The notes below the pieces were generated by a model. The model was not told the DNA's origin and made no database searches. It saw only the letters and a list, made by a program, of their open reading frames with translations. 64,000 nt of DNA, taken from contig JBLNCN010000011.1 in the NCBI GenBank assembly GCA_050260675.1, positions 682,001-746,000 on the forward strand. The letters run 5' to 3'. Positions 24,577-33,033 of this stretch are shown here, in pieces. Each line of letters opens with the position of its first letter. The stretch's first letter is position 1. This DNA comes from JBBDIP01 sp050260675. GTDB taxonomy: Bacteria > Bacillota > Sulfobacillia > Fermentithermobacillales > Fermentithermobacillaceae. The position numbers were made by a program, and so were the translations under genes.

Positions 24577-25488
24577 CTAGGTTTGGCCGGAAGCAAGGAG
24601 CTCCCGCATGGTCTTGTCGGTCCGACCAAGATACAGCGCCTCCAGCACGCGCGTTTCAGTGAGCTTGCCAACAACCCTCATAGACCTGTTGGCAACCAGG
24701 ATTACGTGGTACCGGGAGGGCCTGAACCTTCTTGCAACTTCACTGACCGTAGCTTCCTGGGGGACCATGATCTCCTGGACGGGAATAGCCTTGCGCTGCA
24801 GCAGCCGGTCGCTGCGCGACAGGATGTCCATGATGTTGCTTACGCTGGCCGCCCCTCTTTCGTCCAAGGAACCCCAGATGATGAGAGGACCCACCACGAG
24901 GAACGGATACCATCCCATCCCGCTCACGATGCCGAATGCAGCGGCCGTCGTGACAAGCGCGCCCGCGACAACGCCCCACTTTGCCATGCTCTTGGATGCT
25001 TGAACGTAGCCTGACCTGAGCGCCAACTGAGAGCGGAGCATTCTCCCGCCGTCCAAAGGGAGGCACGGGATCAGATTCACCAGAAAGAGACCCAGGTTGA
25101 CCTTGATTAGGAGTTCAAGCAGCGGAAACCGGGAGTAGGCGTAGGACGGCGACTGGGCCAACGCTCTCTCGAGCGCGGAGGCGAGCGAGCAGAGGATGCC
25201 GCTGTTGAAAGGCCCGGCCAGGGCCACTATGGTGTCGGAGACGGGAGTGAGTTGCCAGGAACGTTCAAGTCTTCCGACTGCGCCGAACGGCCACACCTCT
25301 ATGCGGGTGACTTCAGCTCCCAGCATGGACGCGGCAGCAATATGCCCGGCCTCATGGAACATGAGGCTGCCGGCAAACACGACAAGATGCAGGGCGTATC
25401 CCGACAACCCCAGCACGAGAGCGCATACAACGAAGCTCACGTGGAGGAACACCTCTGCCGAGCCGACGCGGGCTATGGGAATAGACAC
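24577..25488 (-). CDS. spoIVFB: Site-2 protease family M50 with CBS domain (SpoIVFB-like)
   Basis: Membrane metalloprotease of 303 aa. The zinc motif HEAGH is at residues 45-49 in a transmembrane helix, and the second motif LPLDGGR has its Asp at residue 146. Several membrane helices cover residues 10-215, and a CBS region follows (about 222-300). SpoIVFB cuts pro-sigma-K in the mother cell of sporulating Bacillota. The adjacent upstream M23 peptidase gene is in the SpoIVFA position, which supports the assignment. Related M50B proteases outside sporulation are the alternative. Confidence 0.85.
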   Translation of the reverse strand: MSIPIARVGSAEVFLHVSFVVCALVLGLSGYALHLVVFAGSLMFHEAGHIAAASMLGAEVTRIEVWPFGAVGRLERSWQLTPVSDTIVALAGPFNSGILCSLASALERALAQSPSYAYSRFPLLELLIKVNLGLFLVNLIPCLPLDGGRMLRSQLALRSGYVQASKSMAKWGVVAGALVTTAAAFGIVSGMGWYPFLVVGPLIIWGSLDERGAASVSNIMDILSRSDRLLQRKAIPVQEIMVPQEATVSEVARRFRPSRYHVILVANRSMRVVGKLTETRVLEALYLGRTDKTMRELLASGQT

Positions 25489-25491
25489 GGG

Positions 25492-26211
25492 TTACGGTCC
25501 TTTATGAAGGGGAGGCAGTATGGTCATGGGGTCGACCTCCAGTCCGTCTTTGCGCAGCTCGAAGTGCAGATGAGGGCCTGTCGCGTTGCCGCTATCCCCG
25601 ACGGTTCCGAGGACGTCGCCCTTCTTCACCTTTTGTTCCTTAGCTACTGCGGTGGAGTCCAGATGGCCGTACACCGACGACAGCCCTCCCGCGTGCTCGA
25701 CCTCCACTACAAGGCCGTACTCAGGAGAAGTCCGTACATCGGCTACCACCCCGTCAAGCGCGGACACTACCTTGGTCCCCTTTGGAGCGTCTATGTCTAT
25801 CCCCTGGTGCAGCGACATTCCGGTGGAATTCGGGTTCGGGCGCCACCCGAAGTATGAGGTGATAGTGCCGGATGCGGGCCAGGCCAGTTCCGTCTTCTGT
25901 CCTGACACCGTCCTGGCCCAGAAGCCCCTAAGATCAACCGAGACCAGGTCCTTGATCCCGCCGGGGACTCTTTTGGCCCAAGCTTTGACCTCTTCAAACA
26001 CGAGGTCCTTCTTTACTGAGTCCTTCGCGAACGCCGCAACATCAAGGGCAAGGCCCGCCTGCGCCTGTGTGGCGCCGAGCACCAGGAAGAAGAGGAAAAG
26101 GCAGATGACGGTCTGCCTCACCCATAGGGGAACAAACACATTCAAAGGGACGCCGCGCTGGGGGCGCCGCCACTCCCGTGTCCGGTCCCGAATGTCGTTC
26201 TTCCAGGCCAT
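25492..26211 (-). CDS. spoIVFA: M23 peptidase, SpoIVFA-like
   Basis: Protein of about 239 aa: an Arg-rich N-terminus, one transmembrane segment (about 30-52), a linker, and a C-terminal LytM/M23 domain (about 120-235) with the zinc motif HQGIDIDAPKGT and HLHFEL. A short gap (3 bases) separates it from the M50 protease gene, matching the spoIVFA-spoIVFB pair. SpoIVFA holds SpoIVFB inactive in the outer forespore membrane. I chose the ATG at 26209-26211 behind GAGGTGG; a GTG nine bases upstream is also possible. Confidence 0.8.
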   Translation of the reverse strand: MAWKNDIRDRTREWRRPQRGVPLNVFVPLWVRQTVICLFLFFLVLGATQAQAGLALDVAAFAKDSVKKDLVFEEVKAWAKRVPGGIKDLVSVDLRGFWARTVSGQKTELAWPASGTITSYFGWRPNPNSTGMSLHQGIDIDAPKGTKVVSALDGVVADVRTSPEYGLVVEVEHAGGLSSVYGHLDSTAVAKEQKVKKGDVLGTVGDSGNATGPHLHFELRKDGLEVDPMTILPPLHKGP

Positions 26212-26298
26212 TGTCGCCACCTCGCTTCAAGACAAGTTATTATGATGACATGCAAGTTATGATAGTATTTGTGGACGCGGGGCGAGAGGAGGTTGGAG

Positions 26299-26742
26299 AT
26301 GAAGGGTATCGTCGTCGGAGGCATTCAGTACTCTGCTGAGGACCCTTTTCCGGCCCCCGTAATCGCCGTCGACTACGCCACGTTGGATGAAGCCAAACAA
26401 GGAGCGAGGCTCCTCACTACCCTGCAGAACGGCACCTGTCCTCTCAAGATGGGCGAAGCCAAACCTGTCTTCATGGGCGACACCAACGTGAAGATCAGTT
26501 TCACCAGGATCGGCGATAGCGACGAGGTCCTCTGCGAAGTCTTCGCGAAGAGCGACCCGCGCCACCTGACGTATGGCTTCTACGCCGCCGACAAGACAAC
26601 GGTCGACCTGGTCAGGGCGTTCCGCCATCTCCTGGAGATACACCGCAGTTACACGTTCACAGTCGCTCACGATGGACGCGTGATGACCGGTGAACTGGAC
26701 GTCGTAAAGTACATAGTCACAGAGAGAGGGGTCCCGTCCTAA
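26299..26742 (+). CDS. Unknown protein, 147 aa
   Basis: Clear gene: GAGGAGGTTGGAG before the ATG at 26299. The protein is soluble, without signal peptide or membrane segment, mixed alpha/beta by appearance, with no motif I can assign (start MKGIVVGGIQYSAEDPFPAP; a TYGFYAADKTTVDLVRAF segment near residue 93). It is read directly into the Nudix-like gene, whose TTG start follows its TAA without a gap, so the two are probably co-translated and functionally linked. Confidence 0.75.
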   Translation: MKGIVVGGIQYSAEDPFPAPVIAVDYATLDEAKQGARLLTTLQNGTCPLKMGEAKPVFMGDTNVKISFTRIGDSDEVLCEVFAKSDPRHLTYGFYAADKTTVDLVRAFRHLLEIHRSYTFTVAHDGRVMTGELDVVKYIVTERGVPS

Positions 26743-27366
26743 TTGCCGAAGGCCGCATTCCCCCAAGAACAAGTCCTGTCGATACCGACCCAAGACCTGT
26801 ACTCGGCCGTGGGCGAGTGGCGGGGACTTCGAAAAGAGACACCGGAGATGTGGAAGGTATTGGCCGCCAAGTCGTCCTTCCGGCCCAGGCCGGAGCTTGA
26901 GAACGACAACACCGCCAAGCAGCTTATCTCATACACGCTGTTCGTTTCCGACAACCGGGTATTCGTCATGAGGCGTCTGCAGACGCAGAGCGAGTCCAGA
27001 CTGCGCGGGCTTCTCTCCATCGGCGTGGGAGGCCACATGAACCCTGCGGCCGGCATCGATTGGCCCGGGCAAAGAAAGCTCTCGGATCTCAAAGCGCTGG
27101 TCTCGGCCAACACCGTCCGGGAGATCAAAGAGGAAGTATCTTTGGCCAAGAGCCCCAAATTCTCGATCCTGGGCTTTCTTAACGACGACCAAAACCCGGT
27201 CGGGCAGGTCCACATGGGGGTGGTCTCGGTGGTTGCGCTGCCCTCTCCCCTGCTCGCTGTCAGAGAGACCGACAAGATGATGGGCGCGTGGGTCGAGCTA
27301 AAGAAGCTGAAGTTCCTGGGCGAGTTCGAGACCTGGTCGTCGCTAGTGCTTGAGTCATTGACTTGA
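26743..27366 (+). CDS. Nudix-superfamily protein (COG4112-like)
   Basis: Protein of 207 aa resembling the predicted phosphoesterases of COG4112. A strand ISYTLFVSDNRVFVMRR near residue 67 and a GVGGHMN segment near residue 94 correspond to the Nudix fold. The box is split by an insertion, with VREIKEEVSL near residue 125 supplying the REUXEE part. The TTG start abuts the stop of the preceding gene. The last bases form part of a hairpin shared with the convergent radical SAM gene. Substrate unknown. Confidence 0.75.
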   Translation: MPKAAFPQEQVLSIPTQDLYSAVGEWRGLRKETPEMWKVLAAKSSFRPRPELENDNTAKQLISYTLFVSDNRVFVMRRLQTQSESRLRGLLSIGVGGHMNPAAGIDWPGQRKLSDLKALVSANTVREIKEEVSLAKSPKFSILGFLNDDQNPVGQVHMGVVSVVALPSPLLAVRETDKMMGAWVELKKLKFLGEFETWSSLVLESLT

Positions 27367-27376
27367 CACTAGCGAC
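27339..27376. terminator. Hairpin between convergent genes
   Basis: Perfect stem GTCGCTAGTG/CACTAGCGAC with an 18-base loop, spanning the stop codon of the Nudix-like gene. There is no T tract. It may terminate transcription in both directions. Confidence 0.5.
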
Positions 27377-27392
27377 GCCGTTAACCCTGTAC

Positions 27393-28982
27393 TCAGAAGG
27401 GTAGATTTTTGGGACTTGACGGAGGAGCGCTGCAAGCATCGTGCCCCACCATGGGTTCCGAAAAACCAACCGGTACGCCAAGTGACTTGCATAGGGTAGC
27501 AAGATCCTGCAGAACTGAACTGAAAATCCGAGGGACTTCCTGCATATCGCTGGCGGGTTCCAGACACAGAGACGCACGATATACGGCCTTCCTGGCTTCC
27601 TCGCACCTCTCAGCTGCATCTCCCAGCCGGTGCATATAGTCCTGCGCAGGTAAGGCTGCCGCGTCTCCAGCTATCGGTAGCTGCCGAATGGCAGTCAGGA
27701 TCCCCTTGATTAAGGTGCGGGCTTCTCGGTATGAAGCCAGTCCCCGTCGAATTCTCTCGATGGCGCGAGCAGTCTGTTGATCACGGTAGAGGATGGTTGG
27801 CGATTCAACGTTCTCCACAAGCAGACCGTCTGCTTTCGCCCTCTCGTGGGCTGTCGTCCCCATCCATGGTATTACAGCGTTGGTAACATCCAGGTAGCAC
27901 TTGCAGCACTCTTTCTCCAACTGTAAGTAGCTCGCTCTCAGCTCCTCGAACGTAATGTAGGGGTCGGTGAGAATGATGGAAACCGTAACCGGTATACCGA
28001 TCTCCTCGAGAATCCTTAGCGCTTGCCTATTCGAGTCTGGCTTGATACCTTTCCCAAATCGGCTTAGCATAGCCGCGTCAAACGTCTCAACTCCGATGGC
28101 GACGCGAGAAAGGCCTGCTTGCTTCAGCAACTCGAACAGGTTGCGCTCGACGTCGTCGGCACGACACTGGAGACTGAAATGAATGCCCAAATGGGATTTG
28201 ATCAAGAGCTCAGCGATATCTCGTGCCCGCTGCGGGCCTTCCAGAGCACTGCCCACAAAGTTATCATCAAGGAAGTTAAACATCTCGACTGCGTAGTCCC
28301 TCTTGAGAATGCGAATCTCTTCCAGAACGTTTTCGGGACTACGTGCGCGCCACCCTGAGTGTCCGTAGAAGGCACGCATGCTGCAGAAGGTGCAATTCCC
28401 ATAGCATCCTCTACTGGTCACCATTGAAGCCGTCGGTCGATACTTGAGCTGCATGGGGAGGTAATCCCGTGCGGGAAAGGGAAGTGTGTCAAGATCCTGG
28501 ACGAGAGGCCGACCCTGGAGAATCCTCAGATCTCCTTCGTACTGCCTTGCAGTACCTGGCACGCTGTGCGGGACTTTCCCTGATTCCCTGATCGCCTGCA
28601 TGACGTCTAGGATACTCAAGTCCGCTTCTCCGAGAACTGCGAGATCAGCCGGGATGAGGCTCATACTATAGGAGGTAGCTAGGGTCGGAAAGTATCCCCC
28701 CATGAGTACTGGCAACCCCGGTCGGTGGGCTTTGAGGGCTCGAACCAGTCGCGATGCAGCGCTTGACAGGTCCTGAAAGACCTGGAAACCAACTATGCTG
28801 GCCGACGACTGCAAAATGCGCGCAAGCGTCTCCCTCTCCCCAAGATTGAGGAGTGATGCGTCCAGTATGTCTGTACGGAACCCGTGTCGCCTGAGGTTAG
28901 CAGCCAAGCTTGCCAGGCCCAGGTTTTCCCCCCCCTGGTTTTCTGAGGGAGGCGCGACTAGCAGAATATCAGCATCAACCAT
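27393..28982 (-). CDS. B12-binding radical SAM enzyme, probable RiPP-modifying enzyme
   Basis: Protein of 529 aa. Residues 1 to about 140 form a cobalamin-binding-type Rossmann domain (ADILLVAPPSENQGGENLG). The radical SAM domain follows with cluster Cys at residues 193, 197 and 200 (CYGNCTFC). A NFLDDNF segment near residue 235 is typical of the B12-dependent radical SAM group. A long helical C-terminal part (about 400-529) carries further Cys. The ATG has GGAGGT upstream. It lies 42 bases after the SPASM radical SAM gene, and both follow a 43-aa Cys-containing peptide gene. A C-methylation or ring-forming reaction on that peptide is an inference. Base composition is visibly more AT-rich than in the flanking housekeeping genes. 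Confidence 0.82.
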   Translation of the reverse strand: MVDADILLVAPPSENQGGENLGLASLAANLRRHGFRTDILDASLLNLGERETLARILQSSASIVGFQVFQDLSSAASRLVRALKAHRPGLPVLMGGYFPTLATSYSMSLIPADLAVLGEADLSILDVMQAIRESGKVPHSVPGTARQYEGDLRILQGRPLVQDLDTLPFPARDYLPMQLKYRPTASMVTSRGCYGNCTFCSMRAFYGHSGWRARSPENVLEEIRILKRDYAVEMFNFLDDNFVGSALEGPQRARDIAELLIKSHLGIHFSLQCRADDVERNLFELLKQAGLSRVAIGVETFDAAMLSRFGKGIKPDSNRQALRILEEIGIPVTVSIILTDPYITFEELRASYLQLEKECCKCYLDVTNAVIPWMGTTAHERAKADGLLVENVESPTILYRDQQTARAIERIRRGLASYREARTLIKGILTAIRQLPIAGDAAALPAQDYMHRLGDAAERCEEARKAVYRASLCLEPASDMQEVPRIFSSVLQDLATLCKSLGVPVGFSEPMVGHDACSAPPSSPKNLPF

Positions 28983-29024
28983 ACATAGACCTCCAGTTGT
29001 GGAATCACAGTCTGCACGGATGAA

Positions 29025-30290
29025 TCACTCGTATATTGCTCGAAGTGTAGCAGGGATGACTTCGTCATATCCCTGTTTGCCACAAATCCGCGAAAGAAGG
29101 TCGCCGCTGCGGCGTACAGCTGCTGCCCTACAGCCTCCCAAGCAAAGCGGGAAATAGGGACACTCGTAGCACTGGTCTTCGGATGGCCTTGACAGTAACA
29201 AGTCATAGTAAGGCGCCTCAAACCTGGCGATTCCGATATGCCCGATTCTCGTGTTGGGATATTCGGCCAGCTGAGTACAGGTATAGACGCTGCCATCAAC
29301 ATCGAAGGTGAAAGAGCCCTCCCGCACGCCAAAGCATGGGGACAGCTTGAAAGGGTTCCTCGCGCGGAATCCGAGCGTCCTGGCCTCCTTTATGATCTCA
29401 GGAATCGTAGCCGACCAAGCCAGGGGATTGATACGACACACTCCGGCATCACAATCGTAAACGTTGGAAACGTAGAATACATTCCTCCTGGTAGCTAGTC
29501 CTTCACTATTGAGATAATCTAGCAGTTCTCTTACGTAGTCAATGTTATCGTGATCTACATTGACCCGAATGCATACGCTGGCGATGGCTGCCACGTTCCT
29601 GAGTCCAAGCATTGTGGCATTGAAGCTCCCTGCTCCTCCGCTAGTCCGTCTTCGCGTATCGTGAACGCGGGCTGGACCATCCAGAGTGATCTGAACCTGC
29701 GTAAGGTTGAGTTTCCGCAACACCTCCACAGCAGCATTGTCTAGCAGGGTAGCGTTGGTGATCATATATGTGTAGAACCTTATGTTGTGGCGGGCACAGT
29801 ACTCGGCGAGTGACTGACCAATCTGGGCGATGCATGCTGAGTTCACGAGTGGCTCTCCGCCATAGAATTGGAGGTGAAGAGCATTCGAGTTTCGGGCTTC
29901 CGAGTACCTAATCAGCCAATCAACGACTCCGCGAGCTGTGCCCTCAGTCATGTCGCCCGTCGGAACGTTCGCTTCGCTTTCTCTCTCGTAGCAATATGTG
30001 CATGCCAGATTGCAGCGCCTCGTCGTGAACACGGTCGCCACCACATCCCGATGGGCGTACCGATTCTTGTACATGTAGTACTCAGCGATCTCTCGCTGAG
30101 ATAATGACGGTGGGACTAGGATGAGCATATCAAACAGCTTAGCAATATCCTGCGGTGATAGAGACTTGAGATCAGGACCATTAGGGCCGCTTGGCAAGAC
30201 AACTGTGCCCCCGGTCAGCGCGTTGAACACTAGATACTGGGGCTTTCCGCGGAATCCGTCCACGTAGATGTTGTACCGGCTGAACTCCAT
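29025..30290 (-). CDS. Radical SAM/SPASM peptide maturase
   Basis: Protein of 421 aa. The N-terminal part (1-80) is short and lacks a recognisable full RRE. The radical SAM cluster Cys are at residues 93, 97 and 100 (CNLACTYC), followed by YGGEPL near residue 150. The C-terminal SPASM region has Cys-rich motifs (FTFDVDGSVYTCTQLAEYPN, then CYECPYFPLCLGGC and a final CGKQGYDEV) that bind auxiliary 4Fe-4S clusters. Such enzymes make thioether or C-C crosslinks in ribosomal peptides. The small Cys-rich precursor gene lies about 107 bases upstream. I chose the ATG at 30288-30290; a TTG 27 bases upstream is possible. Confidence 0.87.
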   Translation of the reverse strand: MEFSRYNIYVDGFRGKPQYLVFNALTGGTVVLPSGPNGPDLKSLSPQDIAKLFDMLILVPPSLSQREIAEYYMYKNRYAHRDVVATVFTTRRCNLACTYCYERESEANVPTGDMTEGTARGVVDWLIRYSEARNSNALHLQFYGGEPLVNSACIAQIGQSLAEYCARHNIRFYTYMITNATLLDNAAVEVLRKLNLTQVQITLDGPARVHDTRRRTSGGAGSFNATMLGLRNVAAIASVCIRVNVDHDNIDYVRELLDYLNSEGLATRRNVFYVSNVYDCDAGVCRINPLAWSATIPEIIKEARTLGFRARNPFKLSPCFGVREGSFTFDVDGSVYTCTQLAEYPNTRIGHIGIARFEAPYYDLLLSRPSEDQCYECPYFPLCLGGCRAAAVRRSGDLLSRICGKQGYDEVIPATLRAIYE

Positions 30291-30397
30291 AGTTATCCCA
30301 ACCACCCTTCCTCTCAAACATGGGTGGAGGCCGGGCAGGAGTCTGACTTCAGATCTAGCCGATCCCTCTATCCTTGAGCGTGAGCAGAGGACCTAGC

Positions 30398-30529
30398 CTA
30401 CTCCTTGTCGATGAGATCCAGATCCTCTACCCCGAACTTCTCAAAGACATCACAACCGCCGCAGCACCCCGACAGTGCAAGCTTAGCTTCCATTGTCAAA
30501 AGCATGGTTCCGTGATCGATCAAGATCAT
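30398..30529 (-). CDS. 43-aa putative RiPP precursor with CCGGC core
   Basis: Very short gene with an excellent ribosome binding site (AGAGGAGGAGAGTC before the ATG at 30527-30529) and its own promoter upstream. The peptide begins MILIDHGTMLLTMEAKLALS, then has Cys at residues 22, 23 and 26 (SGCCGGCDVF), and ends in an acidic stretch (EDLDLIDKE). All three Cys are packed into five residues. It is followed in the same direction by a SPASM radical SAM enzyme and a B12 radical SAM enzyme. Precursor status is inferred from size, Cys cluster and neighbours. If correct, the acidic C-terminus may act as a follower and the first 20 residues as leader. Confidence 0.75.
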   Translation of the reverse strand: MILIDHGTMLLTMEAKLALSGCCGGCDVFEKFGVEDLDLIDKE

Positions 30530-30570
30530 GACTCTCCTCCTCTCTGTTGGCATCTCCGGCCTCCGGCCCG

Positions 30571-30599
30571 ATTGTACCAAATTGTGCCTGTCCTTACAA
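30571..30599 (-). promoter_or_regulatory. Promoter of the radical SAM RiPP locus
   Basis: Minus strand: -35 TTGTAA (30594-30599), 17-bp spacer, -10 TACAAT (30571-30576), about 40 bases upstream of the precursor start codon. Confidence 0.65.
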
Positions 30600-30736
30600 T
30601 TGTTTCCAATTCCCTAAGCGGTAACGATGCGAACTCTTGGGCTCAGCCGGCCTTGTGGGCTATGGCATGGGTTTGGCCATGACACCTGTGAAGGCGCGTT
30701 CAGTTGCTGGTACCATAAGCGGTGTTCAATAGACTT

Positions 30737-30762
30737 AAGGGGCCCGCTTGACCGGGCCCCTT
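30737..30762 (-). terminator. Terminator of the four-gene membrane operon
   Basis: Perfect 10-bp stem AAGGGGCCCG/CGGGCCCCTT with a six-base loop, about 50 bases after the stop of the gene at 30811. The T tract is weak (CTTAAGTC). Confidence 0.65.
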
Positions 30763-30810
30763 CGCGAGTGGGCAGTTGCTTTTCTCTGTTTGTCTACCGG
30801 AAATCCACAG

Positions 30811-31413
30811 CTACAACTTGATTTTCAGCCACTCAGATAGAAGAAATTGCACGCGACCAAGGAAGAGCGAGATACGACCGTTGATCGTATTGCCGAAGGA
30901 CGCCCCAAAACCGATCATGAGTATCCATCTACCCCACTTAGCGGCTATCGTGACTACTTTGGACTTGCTTGCGACAGTGAAGAAGAAGTACATCATTGCA
31001 GTCGCAAAGCAAAGGAAGAATAGGATGTTCTCGAACTCTGATAGCGCCTTGATAGCGTCCACCATCTGAACGATGTAAGGTCTAGGCGAAACGCTGAAGT
31101 AGGCCCCGAGCTCCCACCCGACCCGCATGGCAATTGGGTACCTGGCAAGCCATGACCACTTAGGAGGCAGAAAGCGAGTGTAGAATAGAGCACCGGCAAA
31201 GACGAAGAACCACATCCACCACCATCCCTGTTTCACCATATAGGTGTTTTTGTACGTGATGAAAGTAGTGTGGTAATAGGTCACCAAGACATGGGCCACT
31301 GCTACTGGGATAAACGTGTGTTCAGCTAGGCGGAAAAAGAAGTTCTCCTTGTACAGGTAGCTGTAGCATGCCAAGGTGCACACCGCAGCGACCCAGGTTT
31401 GCGTAGGAGACAT
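30811..31413 (-). CDS. Membrane protein of unknown function (last gene of DUF6754-like operon)
   Basis: Protein of 200 aa with about five hydrophobic segments (near 5-20, 30-48, 65-85, 135-160 and 165-190). It is rich in Trp, Tyr and Phe and has a basic, short C-terminus. The ATG lies behind AGGAGGTGAGTACTAG. I do not recognise the family. It is the fourth and last gene of an operon of membrane proteins (33034, 32340, 31445 and this one, read on the minus strand), all with strong ribosome sites and small gaps, so they probably form one complex. Confidence 0.7.
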   Translation of the reverse strand: MSPTQTWVAAVCTLACYSYLYKENFFFRLAEHTFIPVAVAHVLVTYYHTTFITYKNTYMVKQGWWWMWFFVFAGALFYTRFLPPKWSWLARYPIAMRVGWELGAYFSVSPRPYIVQMVDAIKALSEFENILFFLCFATAMMYFFFTVASKSKVVTIAAKWGRWILMIGFGASFGNTINGRISLFLGRVQFLLSEWLKIKL

Positions 31414-31444
31414 CTAGTACTCACCTCCTCTGTCCATAGTGTGT

Positions 31445-32299
31445 CTAGGCACTACCCTTCTTCGAGTCTTTCATCTTCAACCTATACCCGACATTGCCAA
31501 GGATAACCAGGACAATGATGCAGAGGTGCCCCATGGACTGAGCGTCCATGAGCTTAACGCTCAGTCCGGGCTCACCCATCAGGATCTCATACTGGGCTGC
31601 ACCGGAGAGACCCGGTAGAATACCCTTCACCTGACCGGACCGGAGAAGGTTGCTGGTCCCGGCGACCTGTACCGCCACATCGCCAACATAGAGGGGGTGA
31701 TTCGGGAAATAGGTGGTATAGGTGGGAATACCTGGGTTTCCGGCGGAAAAGCAGATGAGACCTTTCGTGGTCTCAGTGTCCCATTTCTTGACACGGGCTA
31801 ACAGGGGGCTCTCGCTGAAGTTCTTCTTGTTCCAATCGGTGTTCCCACAAGCCTTCCAGAAGTCGTCCTGCATCGCCCTGTACACCGCCTGTCCACCGCC
31901 CTTGTAGCCAACCATTACCCAGTCAGTACCCTCAACTGCCGATATGCCTTTAGCCGCTAGATCGGCGGCAACTCCCTTGACCGTCCCGTACGCGAGGGTT
32001 GAACCAGCTTCCCACTGGGCGACTCCGACTACCTTGACGCCCTTTTTCATGCAGTGGGCAAACCAAGCCTTAAGCTGAGGGCCAAGTTCCGCATCGGATC
32101 CTCCGCTGTAGGCCGCGTCAAAGAAGACGATGTCTCCGGGACTGAGGTCTTCGATCCAGTCGTAGACTGGCTGAGTCAGCTGTTGGTCAATGCTGATGGC
32201 AAGTCCAATCGGTTTCAGTATTGGGAAGATCACCACAACGGCCATCAAGAGATAGATCAGCCGCGGGTTGATTTGGTCGAACCTCTTCAAGAACTCCAC
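31445..32299 (-). CDS. Membrane-anchored protein with alpha/beta extracytoplasmic or cytoplasmic domain (unknown)
   Basis: Protein of 284 aa with one N-terminal transmembrane segment (about 15-37), a large soluble middle (about 38-245) and a second segment near the C-terminus (about 250-272) with a basic tail. The soluble part reads as alternating strands and helices (GDIVFFDAAYSGGSDAELGP; VKVVGVAQWEAGS; DWVMVGYKGGGQAVYRA). The architecture of TM, soluble domain, TM is shared with the first gene of the operon (33034). The start is GTG behind GGGAGGGAATAGCGA. No function can be assigned. Confidence 0.7.
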   Translation of the reverse strand: MEFLKRFDQINPRLIYLLMAVVVIFPILKPIGLAISIDQQLTQPVYDWIEDLSPGDIVFFDAAYSGGSDAELGPQLKAWFAHCMKKGVKVVGVAQWEAGSTLAYGTVKGVAADLAAKGISAVEGTDWVMVGYKGGGQAVYRAMQDDFWKACGNTDWNKKNFSESPLLARVKKWDTETTKGLICFSAGNPGIPTYTTYFPNHPLYVGDVAVQVAGTSNLLRSGQVKGILPGLSGAAQYEILMGEPGLSVKLMDAQSMGHLCIIVLVILGNVGYRLKMKDSKKGSA

Positions 32300-32339
32300 T
32301 CGCTATTCCCTCCCTTCAGCTAGCATGAAAGGCAAACGG

Positions 32340-32993
32340 TTACTCCTGTCCAAAGTGGCGCCTCTCGATACCCAGAAGAATTCTGCTCTGGGTGGCCATA
32401 AGGCCCAAGAAGATACCAAGAGTAAGCGCCCGGTTGCCGGCGGCGTTGGGAACACGGAGAATCCAGTTCTTGATCCCCTCGAACCCGCCAAACAGAGCCT
32501 TGCTGCCCCAGATGGCTTGGCCGATCGATACGTTGCCCAGCATCACTATGAACGCCACCGCCAGCATCACTGCCGCATCAACATTACGCACCCTGAATGC
32601 GCGGTAGGCCGCAGAAGCAATGTAGAATGCCAGAAGCGAGAACATCGTAGCGTCAAGCGGAACCTGAGCTGCTCGATAGAGCCAGGTGTAGGTCGGATTG
32701 GTGTGGCTGGTCGATAGTCCTACGACGATCTGGAACAGCATGAGCGCGAGTAGATACACGCTGAACGGCCAGTTCTGACGCTTCTTCCTGATGTTGTTGC
32801 CGTGGATCCTAAGGAGGTTCAGCGCCCCAAGGAACATGGCGCCGCAGAGGACGAACGTGTTGGCGTAAGCCGAGGCGTTCCTCAGTAGGTCGCCTGTCGC
32901 AAGCTTATAGTTGTATAGGTAATCAAACGATTCCAGGCTGAACCTCCAGATCGCGACTAGCAGGGAAATGATAAACGGGATTTCCTTTCTCAA
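32340..32993 (-). CDS. Polytopic membrane protein of unknown function
   Basis: Protein of 217 aa with about six hydrophobic segments. The start is TTG behind AGGAGGTGTACCTAG. A conserved-looking loop follows the second segment (HGNNIRKKRQNWPFS), and a GNVSIGQAIWGSKALFGGFE loop lies near residue 153. No catalytic motif is visible. It is the second gene of the membrane operon and probably a channel- or scaffold-type subunit; this is inference only. Confidence 0.7.
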   Translation of the reverse strand: MRKEIPFIISLLVAIWRFSLESFDYLYNYKLATGDLLRNASAYANTFVLCGAMFLGALNLLRIHGNNIRKKRQNWPFSVYLLALMLFQIVVGLSTSHTNPTYTWLYRAAQVPLDATMFSLLAFYIASAAYRAFRVRNVDAAVMLAVAFIVMLGNVSIGQAIWGSKALFGGFEGIKNWILRVPNAAGNRALTLGIFLGLMATQSRILLGIERRHFGQE

Positions 32994-33033
32994 CTAGGTA
33001 CACCTCCTTCCTATCACTGTCTGGCGCGTAATG

